Below the pieces are notes generated by a model that saw nothing but the letters and a program-made list of their open reading frames with translations, was not told where the DNA came from and made no database searches. Below, piece after piece: positions 1 through 5,609 of a stretch of 6,875 nucleotides of DNA. Source of the DNA: an archaeon MnTg01 (GTDB lineage: Archaea > Thermoproteota > Nitrososphaeria > Nitrososphaerales > Nitrosopumilaceae). The stretch is from assembly GCA_008974855.1 (NCBI GenBank), contig BFAR01000039.1, positions 1 through 6,875 of the forward strand. The letters are read 5' to 3'. How positions within the stretch are numbered: position 1 is the stretch's first letter; each line of letters starts with the position of its first letter. The translations under genes and the position numbers were made by a program.

Positions 1-595
1 CTATTACCTTAACTAAATTCGTTACTTTACTAAAACGAGAAGTGCCAACTGCTGATTTGTATCCCTTTAAAAAATTCAACCAGGCTTTATTCATAATTTT
101 TGTGTGGGCACTATTGAGAATTTCTTTCAGTAATCTTAAATCAACTGCGTGATCTTCAGGTTTGGTAGTTTTATTTGCAAGACCAAAATCTAAAACAAAC
201 ATTTTTCCTTTTGAAACAATAAAGTTTGATGTAGTTAAATCACCATGCATTATTCCATTTTTATGCATTACACCAACAATTTTACCAATTTGAAAACAAC
301 TTTTAATTAATTTTGATTCTGAAAGATCATTTACTACTGTACCAACAATATATTGCATTATGATAGTACAATTTTTTATGTCCATATTGTAAATCAAAGG
401 TGTACTAATTCCAAATGATTTGACTTCTGAAATTATTTCACACTCTCGAATAGTTCTTTTTTTTCTAATTCTTTGATCAAGTAAAGAGTTTCTATAATCT
501 TTTTTCTTTCTATCTTTTAGAATTGCCTTTTTTTTATTCCAAGTGGTAAGAAAAATATCTCCTTCTGCTCCTTTTTTTAATAATTTCATTGACAT
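1..595 (-). CDS. bud32: Bud32 kinase/ATPase, KEOPS subunit (3' end cut by window edge)
   Basis: This is a small atypical protein kinase of the Bud32/PRPK family. It is the KEOPS subunit that binds Kae1 and hydrolyses ATP during t6A37 tRNA modification in the cytoplasm. 198 codons are visible. Seen in the translation: a short KGAEGDIF segment in place of a classical Gly-rich loop (residues 8-15), the ATP-binding Lys27 followed by the family pattern K-x-x-Y-R and L-D-x-R-I-R (31-44), Arg47 and Glu51, the catalytic HGDLTTSN (117-124, Asp119 and Asn124), DFG (136-138) and the Bud32-specific EDxAVDL (147-153). Family members usually end near an RGRY motif, so perhaps ten residues lie beyond the edge. 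The start ATG at 595 is chosen because GGAT lies about 10 bases upstream; a second ATG at 589 is possible. The gene follows the reductase gene by 13 bp on the same strand, so the two are probably co-transcribed. It is not fused to Kae1, unlike in many Euryarchaeota. Confidence 0.95.
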   Translation of the reverse strand, partial: MSMKLLKKGAEGDIFLTTWNKKKAILKDRKKKDYRNSLLDQRIRKKRTIRECEIISEVKSFGISTPLIYNMDIKNCTIIMQYIVGTVVNDLSESKLIKSCFQIGKIVGVMHKNGIMHGDLTTSNFIVSKGKMFVLDFGLANKTTKPEDHAVDLRLLKEILNSAHTKIMNKAWLNFLKGYKSAVGTSRFSKVTNLVKVI

Positions 596-608
596 GTTTT
601 TCAAATCC

Positions 609-1679
609 TTATGGTTTCATTAAGATTTTCCCAAATAGTCCTTTTCCATTTAGCATCCTATTGTGGGCTTTAACTGCATTTTCTAAGGTAAATTCTGAAT
701 CAATGATTGCGTTGATGTTGCCTTTTGACATCCAGTATAAACCAGACTCTAATTCAGATCTTGTCCCTTGAGTCGAACCTAAAACATTGATTCCTTTAAA
801 GAAGATATGACGTAAATCGGTTTTTACATCATAACCAGTAGTTGCTCCAGTTGTAACTATTGTTGAACCATACTTTAGTAAAGTTAGTTCTTTGTTCCAA
901 TGAGAGCCACCAATGTGCTCAAAAATTACATCTACACCTGAGGTTTTTCCTTTTTTTCTTCCAAGCTCTTTAGTAATTTGTCTTACTTCTTTGTGCCAAT
1001 CCTCTTTTCTATGATCAACTGCGTAATCTGCTCCCAGTTCTTTACATTTATCTAATTTATCTTGGCTTGCAGTTGTAATCACATCACAATTATACAATTT
1101 CGCAATTTGAATTCCAAATATTCCCATTCCAGATCCTCCACCCATTATCAGAACTGTTTGTCCTGGTCTGATTTTTGCTCTACCAACTAGCATGTGCCAT
1201 GAGGTCATAAGCGTCATAGAAGCAGCAGCAGCTTCTTCAAAGCTTAGATTATCAGGAATTTTAATTACATTAGATTCTGGAAGGTGCGTAACCTCACAGA
1301 ATCCTCCCCATAATGGACCTGTTTGAAAACCCCAGATTGTTCTTTTACGACAATCAAATTCTCTACCGCTTGTACATTCCTTGCAAACTCTGCAAGTAAG
1401 ATTTCCATTTGATACTACTCTATCACCTATCTGAATTTGTTTAACTTCATCTCCAACTGCAATTACTTCACCTGCAGCATCTGTTCCAGAAATGTGTGGC
1501 ATTGGAATTTCAATTGGTTTTCCACGCATTGCCCAAATGTCATCATAGTTTAGTGCAGCTACTTTTACTTTGAAAATTACTTCGTTTGATTTTGGTTTAG
1601 GTTCATCTATATCTTTAATTTTTAAAATTTTTTCAAAATCATTATCAGGAGCGTATTTCTCGTAAACTAAAGCTTTCAT
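609..1679 (-). CDS. Medium-chain dehydrogenase/reductase, probable NADPH-dependent enoyl-CoA/quinone-type reductase
   Basis: This 356-residue protein belongs to the zinc-type alcohol dehydrogenase (MDR) superfamily and is probably cytosolic. An N-terminal GroES-like domain (about 1-150) carries the structural zinc cysteines C96, C99, C102 and C110. The Rossmann domain (about 160-310) has the nucleotide loop GGGSGMG at 180-186. Ser205 and Lys208, just after the second strand, are typical of NADP(H)-preferring members. The catalytic-zinc ligands are missing: the usual Cys is Asn44 in LNYDDIW, and the usual GHE is GTD at 65-67. The NY-x-D-x-W segment, FEHIGG and the later GATTGY resemble crotonyl-CoA and acryloyl-CoA reductase relatives rather than true alcohol dehydrogenases. 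The family call is from visible motifs; the substrate is inference. In an autotrophic thaumarchaeon, acryloyl-CoA or crotonyl-CoA reduction is a plausible role. The gene appears to have its own promoter and leads into bud32. Confidence 0.88.
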   Translation of the reverse strand: MKALVYEKYAPDNDFEKILKIKDIDEPKPKSNEVIFKVKVAALNYDDIWAMRGKPIEIPMPHISGTDAAGEVIAVGDEVKQIQIGDRVVSNGNLTCRVCKECTSGREFDCRKRTIWGFQTGPLWGGFCEVTHLPESNVIKIPDNLSFEEAAAASMTLMTSWHMLVGRAKIRPGQTVLIMGGGSGMGIFGIQIAKLYNCDVITTASQDKLDKCKELGADYAVDHRKEDWHKEVRQITKELGRKKGKTSGVDVIFEHIGGSHWNKELTLLKYGSTIVTTGATTGYDVKTDLRHIFFKGINVLGSTQGTRSELESGLYWMSKGNINAIIDSEFTLENAVKAHNRMLNGKGLFGKILMKP

Positions 1680-1700
1680 TTAATTAACTTTGAAGATAGA

Positions 1701-1708
1701 ATTATTTA
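1701..1708 (-). promoter_or_regulatory. TATA-like box of the reductase-bud32 transcript
   Basis: Read on the minus strand this is TAAATAAT, centred about 25-26 bases upstream of the reductase ATG at 1679. That spacing is right for an archaeal TATA box driving a leaderless transcript. The intergenic region (1680-1720) shows no ribosome binding site, which agrees with leaderless initiation. It implies that the reductase and bud32 are expressed separately from the upstream hydrolase gene. Confidence 0.55.
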
Positions 1709-1720
1709 GAGTTTGGAGAT

Positions 1721-2962
1721 TTAATCAATGAACACATGGAATACCATTGCAGTACAGTTATCTTCCATAAAGACTTCAACGCTAGGTAGTCTTCCATCCC
1801 ACTGTTCTAAAGTTAAATCAGAACAAGTTCTCGCTAATGTATCAATATAAGCATCAAATATTCCAACTAATCCTAGAGCACCATTTTCTTCTGCAATTTG
1901 ATTAAAATCTACTGTTTGGAATGCTGTGCTTGCATTTTCTAATACATCCAAAGTATACTCTTTGGAAGTTTTTACATGATCAGTTGTTGCTAAAATCTCC
2001 GTGTGTCCTGATATGATTAAAGCAGGATTCTTTTCTAATATTAAATCATAAGCTGCAATGTAGTTGTTCATGTCGGTAGTAAGTGCAAATGCTTTGAAAG
2101 GAGCGCCTCCTGGAAGAAAGTGGTCTACTACCATCAAAACATTTTGTTTAGGTGCAAAGATCATAATATCACCCTTAGAATGAAACGCTCCATCATATGA
2201 TAATTCTAAAGTTTGGTCCCCTACAGACAATGTGTACATTTCATCAAATGTAACAGTAGGCACAGGTCTGTTTGGATCATTTTTCATTACAAGATGACTT
2301 GCAGTATCTTCATGTGCAATTATTGTCGCGTCAGCCGGAAATTGGCTTGCAGCACCAATGTGATCTTTGTGAATATGACTGTAAATTACATGTGTAATTG
2401 GTTCATCAGTAACCTCAGCTACTGCGTCAAGATATCTTTCTCCAAGTGATGGTGGTGCATCAACTACAATTACTCCTTCTCCAGTTGTTAGAAACATCAC
2501 TTGGTAGCCGCCATCAGATAACCAATAAAGACCATCAGCAATTTCTGTAACAAAATATCCCTTTTCAGGGTCTATTGTGGGAGATTCTTGTGTGTATTCC
2601 AAAATTGACGATGAGATTTTTATATCTTCCATAGATTCTTCCATAGATTCTTCCATAGATTCTTCTTCAGCTACATCGCTTACAATCTCTGCTAGTCCTA
2701 GCTCAACCCAACGTTCTGCAGTTGCTTCAGAAACACAGACAAAATTATTTGCAATAGTTCGAAAAACTAGAACTTGTCCCTCTCTGCATTGTGTTTCTGA
2801 ATCTTTTTCTTGTAAGGCATCAACAAATGAAATGCTTGGAATAATTCCAATTGATAGTATTATTGGGATAATGGTTAATGAAGCAAGTAACGTAAATCTA
2901 GAATTCACGAAAAAATTGTCTAACAGGCTATATTTAATCTTAGAGTTGGATTTTTGACTCAT
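1721..2962 (-). CDS. Exported or membrane-anchored metallo-beta-lactamase-fold hydrolase
   Basis: This 413-residue protein is probably held at or released outside the membrane. From the ATG at 2962: a basic N terminus, a hydrophobic stretch at about 25-47 (signal peptide or anchor), a small segment with two cysteines (C59, C76; pattern CxEGxVLVFRT...CV...TAERW, about 58-95), an acidic linker with a threefold ESME repeat (about 99-113), then a metallo-beta-lactamase domain (about 135-325). All metal-site residues are visible: HxHxDH at 196-201, His261 in FHSKGD, bridging Asp280 in VVDH and His320 in SGH. A dinuclear metal hydrolase or oxidoreductase is therefore expected, but the substrate cannot be named. 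The C-terminal 90 residues include two further cysteines. An in-frame GTG at 2974 would add four residues (MCLK); ATG is preferred because the extra residues add nothing recognisable. It is divergent from the small PH-like gene and stands alone on its strand, 41 bp before the reductase gene. Confidence 0.88.
   Translation of the reverse strand: MSQKSNSKIKYSLLDNFFVNSRFTLLASLTIIPIILSIGIIPSISFVDALQEKDSETQCREGQVLVFRTIANNFVCVSEATAERWVELGLAEIVSDVAEEESMEESMEESMEDIKISSSILEYTQESPTIDPEKGYFVTEIADGLYWLSDGGYQVMFLTTGEGVIVVDAPPSLGERYLDAVAEVTDEPITHVIYSHIHKDHIGAASQFPADATIIAHEDTASHLVMKNDPNRPVPTVTFDEMYTLSVGDQTLELSYDGAFHSKGDIMIFAPKQNVLMVVDHFLPGGAPFKAFALTTDMNNYIAAYDLILEKNPALIISGHTEILATTDHVKTSKEYTLDVLENASTAFQTVDFNQIAEENGALGLVGIFDAYIDTLARTCSDLTLEQWDGRLPSVEVFMEDNCTAMVFHVFID
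2625..2660 (-). repeat. Three perfect 12-bp tandem repeats inside the exported hydrolase gene
   Basis: On the plus strand the unit TCTTCCATAGAT occurs three times without a mismatch, followed by a partial fourth copy (TCTTC, 2661-2665). On the coding strand it encodes the acidic four-residue unit E-E-S-M, making a flexible linker between the two-cysteine segment and the metallo-beta-lactamase domain. Because the unit is a multiple of three, gain or loss of copies changes linker length without breaking the frame. It is not a CRISPR: the copies are directly adjacent with no spacers. Confidence 0.9.
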
Positions 2963-3004
2963 TTTTAGGCACACTTGTTATATCAGATGTCTCAAAAAGT
3001 CATT

Positions 3005-3014
3005 AAAATTATAA
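3005..3014 (+). promoter_or_regulatory. TATA-like box of the PH-like gene, possibly shared with the divergent hydrolase gene
   Basis: AAAATTATAA on the plus strand is centred about 29-30 bases upstream of the ATG at 3040, consistent with a leaderless or nearly leaderless transcript. Read on the minus strand the same AT-rich block (about 3002-3014) is the only convincing TATA-like sequence that would place a start site just upstream of the divergent hydrolase gene (about 20 bases before its ATG). Assignment to both directions is inference. Confidence 0.45.
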
Positions 3015-3039
3015 CCTCAAGTCAGATTCAAATCTAATC

Positions 3040-3363
3040 ATGGATGAGGGTGAAAAGAAAATAAGGCAAGAGGATTGTAATGAAGATTCACTTGGTGCAG
3101 GTATTCTCACAGTAACTAACAAGCGAGTTGCTTTTGATAAAACACGTGGTCGCATTATGGATTTTTCAAAAAAATTCGATGAAACTGTAATTAATACTAG
3201 ACATAATGATGTCATCAAAGTTTGGAAGGAAGGATGGTTAATGAAAAAAGTATGTATTAGAATAAAAGATGGTGACGGGTACAAAGACTACAAGTTTGGA
3301 GTTTTTAGCAATGGAAGTTGGCTTGAAACCTTACAAGAAGCCATAGAGGAATTTAAAAATTAA
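3040..3363 (+). CDS. Small PH/GRAM-like domain protein of unknown function
   Basis: This is a 107-residue cytosolic protein with no signal peptide or membrane segment. After a charged N terminus (1-18), GILTVTNKRVAF (21-32) matches the strand pattern at the start of PH-like and GRAM-like domains, where a 'G-x-L-x-x-T-N-x-R' stretch is typical. A series of short beta-like segments follows (about 45-90), then a probable C-terminal helix (SWLETLQEAIEEF, 93-105). This fits a single PH-fold domain of about 100 residues. Such domains bind lipids or proteins; the ligand here is unknown. Codon use and composition resemble the neighbours, which supports a real gene. Its TAA stop overlaps the stop of convergent kae1. 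The domain call is from pattern recognition only and is uncertain; that the frame is a real gene is more secure. Confidence 0.75.
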   Translation: MDEGEKKIRQEDCNEDSLGAGILTVTNKRVAFDKTRGRIMDFSKKFDETVINTRHNDVIKVWKEGWLMKKVCIRIKDGDGYKDYKFGVFSNGSWLETLQEAIEEFKN

Positions 3364-4343
3364 TAATTTACTTGGACAGTGTCTAATCTCCAAGATTGTT
3401 TAACAAATGTATTTTCAATTTTAGAGCTTTTTTTGGTTTGTGATTCAAGTAAACCTGTCCAGGCAATTTGAGAACCACAATCACCAGAAAATTTTATAGG
3501 AGTTACAAAATATTTACAATTTTGTCTTTTACATACACTTTTTAGCATTTCAGATAATCTTTTGTTTGCTGCAACACCACCAACTACTAACAATTCTTTT
3601 TTCTTAGTAAATGAAAGTGCACGTTCTGTAGCTTCTGCAATCATTGCAAATGCGGTTTCTTGAAGTGAATAACATGCATCTTCAAGTCCCTTTGGTAATA
3701 GAGTTTTTGCAGCAGAAAGTAATCCAGAAAATGAAACATCATTTCCTTTAACAGAATATGGTAATGGAAAATAGTTTGTAGTTTTTTCAGCCAAGTTTTC
3801 AATTTTTTTTCCACATGGTGATGCAAATCCTGCAGACCTACCAAATTGATCAAGTAGTTGTCCTAATGTAATATCTAATGTTTCTCCAAAAACTCGCCAT
3901 TTATTTATCATAAAGGCAAGTATCATTGTGTGACCACCAGAAACTAAAAGGATTAATGGATTCTTTGCACCAGTTAGTAGTTTACCTAATTCAATGTGAC
4001 CAATTGCATGATTAACTGGATAAATTGGAATTTGATAATATGTTGATAATGAACGAGCAACTACTGCTCCAACTCTTAGACATGGTCCAAGACCTGGACC
4101 AGCAGCATATGCAATAAGATCTAAATCATTTATTTTCACTTTTGCTTCGTGTAAACAATCTGAAAGTACAGCTGCACTTGACTCTATATGATGTCTAGAT
4201 GCTTCTCTAGGATGAATACCTTCACCTTCAGGTGGATGATATATTTTTCGTACATCAGAACAAATTTTTCCTTTTTTACCTTTTTTTTCAAGTACGGCAC
4301 ATGAAAATGTATGAGCAGTACTTTCAATTCCTAAACACAGCAT
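3360..4343 (-). CDS. kae1: Kae1, catalytic subunit of KEOPS (tRNA t6A37 threonylcarbamoyltransferase)
   Basis: Kae1 (the archaeal/eukaryotic TsaD homologue) transfers the threonylcarbamoyl group from threonylcarbamoyl-AMP to A37 of ANN-decoding tRNAs, in complex with Bud32, Cgi121 and Pcc1. The 327-residue length is normal for the family. Visible landmarks: GIEST at the N terminus (5-9), SRHHIE (49-54), AGPGLGPCLRVG (81-92), the metal ligands His112 and His116 in NHAIGH, SGGHT (135-139), the SFSG segment, VVGGVAANKRL and the metal-binding Asp288 in GDCGSQIAW. A lysine-rich loop (about 19-26) follows the first strand. The ATG lies one base after the stop of the ychF-like gene, with AGGGGAT immediately upstream, so the start is well supported and translation is probably coupled. 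The gene is separate from bud32, which lies about 2.8 kb downstream on the same strand. Its stop overlaps that of the convergent PH-like gene. Confidence 0.97.
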   Translation of the reverse strand: MLCLGIESTAHTFSCAVLEKKGKKGKICSDVRKIYHPPEGEGIHPREASRHHIESSAAVLSDCLHEAKVKINDLDLIAYAAGPGLGPCLRVGAVVARSLSTYYQIPIYPVNHAIGHIELGKLLTGAKNPLILLVSGGHTMILAFMINKWRVFGETLDITLGQLLDQFGRSAGFASPCGKKIENLAEKTTNYFPLPYSVKGNDVSFSGLLSAAKTLLPKGLEDACYSLQETAFAMIAEATERALSFTKKKELLVVGGVAANKRLSEMLKSVCKRQNCKYFVTPIKFSGDCGSQIAWTGLLESQTKKSSKIENTFVKQSWRLDTVQVNY

Positions 4344-4344
4344 C

Positions 4345-5538
4345 TTATCCCCTACTCATACTTGAAACGATTTTAATAACATCTCCATTTTTTAATTGGT
4401 GATCTGCACCAATTCTCTGTTTTGTTTTTACATCTATTGCATGTATGAAACCTTTAGCTAAATCTGCATGTACTGTTTCTGCCAAATCTTTTGCAGTGGA
4501 ATTAATTGGTAAAAGCCTAGCATCAGGTAGAACTTGACCATCTTTATTGCATAATTTTGTGTCATCTTCAACTGGATAAATTACAATTAAATTTAGTATA
4601 TCAAAAACAATAGAATTCAATACACTTTGTAATCCTGTTGAGTTAATTTTGGAAAAGACTGACTTTACTAAATCTAATGCCTTTTGTTGCTGTGGAGATA
4701 CTTTAACATCTTCTTTAATCTTAAAACTATTTTCACCTGGAATATAATCAACTAAGCCAGCTTTTGTGGCTTTTCTCAAAAGTAATTCAGTTTCAGCGCT
4801 ACAAGCAAGTATTTTTGAATCCTTTTTTATTTTTTCAATAATGGAAAGATCCTTACAAAGATCTGCTTTGTTTGCTGCAATTAAGATTGGTTTGGTTTTT
4901 TTTCTCAACTCTTTTGAAAATAAAGTCAAATCAGAGTCTTGCCATTCAGGTGGATTTTTAGTCAAGAGATCTAGTTTATGTAAAACTTCGTGTACCTGAA
5001 AATCTTTAATTGCTAATCCGCTAAAGCGCTTAGCAATACCTTCTATTATTTTTGTTCTTTTTTGTTCAATTTCTTTTGTAAGTTTTGGCCATTCACGTTC
5101 TAAAATTTCCTTGAACCATTGATCAAACTCATCTACAACAAATTTTACATCTTCCATTGGATCATGAGTCCCAATTGGAACTGGTTGACCTTGAATATCA
5201 GTAGAGCCTGCAATATCTACAACATGAATAAGGGCTTCTGCTTGTCTTGCATCATCTAAGAATTTTATACCTAATCCTTTTCCCTCATGGGCACCAGGAA
5301 CAAGACCAGCAACATCAATTAGTTTAATGGGGACAAATCGTGTTCCATTTTTACATAAAGAATTTTCATGCTTTAATTCAAAATGCTTACAGGCACAATC
5401 TGTCATTACATATGCAACTCCGACATTTGGCTCTATTGTTGTAAATGGAAAATTGCCTATTGAGACTGGTGCCTCAGTCGCCGCTGAAAAAAATGTAGAT
5501 TTTCCAACATTAGTTTTACCAAGTAATCCAATTTGCAT
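4345..5538 (-). CDS. ychF: YchF/OBG-family GTPase with C-terminal TGS domain
   Basis: This 397-residue cytosolic P-loop NTPase belongs to the archaeal branch of the YchF/Obg-related family, whose members associate with ribosomes. Seen in order: the G1 loop GKTNVGKS (7-14), the G2 region FPFTTIEPNVG (30-40), a Cys-x-Cys...Cys segment (C48, C50, C62), G3 DVAG followed by LVPGAHEGKGLG (75-90), HVVD (105-108), a mostly helical, charged insertion (about 130-210), G4 NKAD (223-226), G5 SA (247-248) and a TGS domain at about 317-397. Bacterial and eukaryotic YchF/OLA1 proteins have NxxE at G4 and prefer ATP; the NKAD here keeps the acidic Asp that selects guanine, so GTP is the expected substrate. 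The exact cellular role is not settled for archaeal members. It is the first gene of an operon with kae1, one base away, and is transcribed divergently from fap7. Confidence 0.93.
   Translation of the reverse strand: MQIGLLGKTNVGKSTFFSAATEAPVSIGNFPFTTIEPNVGVAYVMTDCACKHFELKHENSLCKNGTRFVPIKLIDVAGLVPGAHEGKGLGIKFLDDARQAEALIHVVDIAGSTDIQGQPVPIGTHDPMEDVKFVVDEFDQWFKEILEREWPKLTKEIEQKRTKIIEGIAKRFSGLAIKDFQVHEVLHKLDLLTKNPPEWQDSDLTLFSKELRKKTKPILIAANKADLCKDLSIIEKIKKDSKILACSAETELLLRKATKAGLVDYIPGENSFKIKEDVKVSPQQQKALDLVKSVFSKINSTGLQSVLNSIVFDILNLIVIYPVEDDTKLCNKDGQVLPDARLLPINSTAKDLAETVHADLAKGFIHAIDVKTKQRIGADHQLKNGDVIKIVSSMSRG
4347..4353 (-). promoter_or_regulatory. Ribosome binding site of kae1 inside the end of the ychF-like gene
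   Basis: On the minus strand AGGGGAT overlaps the last codons and stop of the upstream gene, and its AGGGG core ends five bases before the kae1 ATG. Most other starts in the window lack such a sequence, so this marks kae1 as an internal operon gene translated by Shine-Dalgarno pairing or coupled re-initiation. It also fixes the start. Confidence 0.65.
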
Positions 5539-5556
5539 GCCACACTAGAACTATCT

Positions 5557-5574
5557 TGTAATATTAGTATTACA
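5557..5574. promoter_or_regulatory. Near-palindrome covering the ychF core promoter in the divergent ychF/fap7 region
   Basis: TGTAATATTAGTATTACA has perfect 7-base arms (TGTAATA and TATTACA) around a 4-base centre. It lies 19-36 bases upstream of the ychF-like ATG, so its AT-rich middle falls where the TATA box of a leaderless transcript would sit (about -26). It also lies 36-53 bases upstream of the fap7 ATG, just beyond that gene's core promoter. The position suggests a dyad operator that could affect both directions, but an ordinary AT-rich promoter could form such symmetry by chance. Confidence 0.5.
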
Positions 5575-5581
5575 GAAATCG

Positions 5582-5590
5582 TTTAATCTA
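5582..5590 (+). promoter_or_regulatory. Weak TATA-like box of fap7
   Basis: TTTAATCTA is centred about 24 bases upstream of the ATG at 5610, near the spacing expected for leaderless initiation. There is no ribosome binding site before the ATG. The match to a TATA consensus is only fair. Confidence 0.35.
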
Positions 5591-5609
5591 TTCATTTTGA
5601 TTGTATACC

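Noticed and set aside
527..536. A AAA AAG heptamer on the bud32 coding strand, resembling a -1 frameshift site
   Set aside because: A-rich lysine runs are common in this AT-rich DNA. The zero frame gives the complete Bud32 motifs, so no frameshift is needed.
2577..2957. Long open frame on the plus strand opposite the exported hydrolase, with an SSID repeat
   Set aside because: It is the antisense shadow of the 12-bp repeat and the signal region. The opposite frame has a complete metal site and signal peptide, while this one has no recognisable domain or ribosome binding site.
3224..3243. GGAAGGAAGG followed by an in-frame ATG at 3241, a possible internal start
   Set aside because: The purine run is explained by W-K-E-G-W codons. 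Starting there would remove half of the domain.
3009..3284. 91-codon minus-strand frame opposite the PH-like gene
   Set aside because: The plus-strand frame has a TATA box at the right distance and a PH-like pattern; the minus frame shows nothing recognisable and would overlap it almost fully.
3428..3434. T7 run on the plus strand downstream of the PH-like gene as a terminator
   Set aside because: Oligo-T can end archaeal transcripts, but this lies inside kae1 coding sequence where lysine codons explain it, and similar runs are frequent throughout the window.
4268..4288. Homopolymer runs in kae1 (A6-A8 on the coding strand) as a possible slippage or phase-variation site
   Set aside because: They encode a lysine-rich loop, and the frame continues correctly on both sides. 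No alternative product is suggested.
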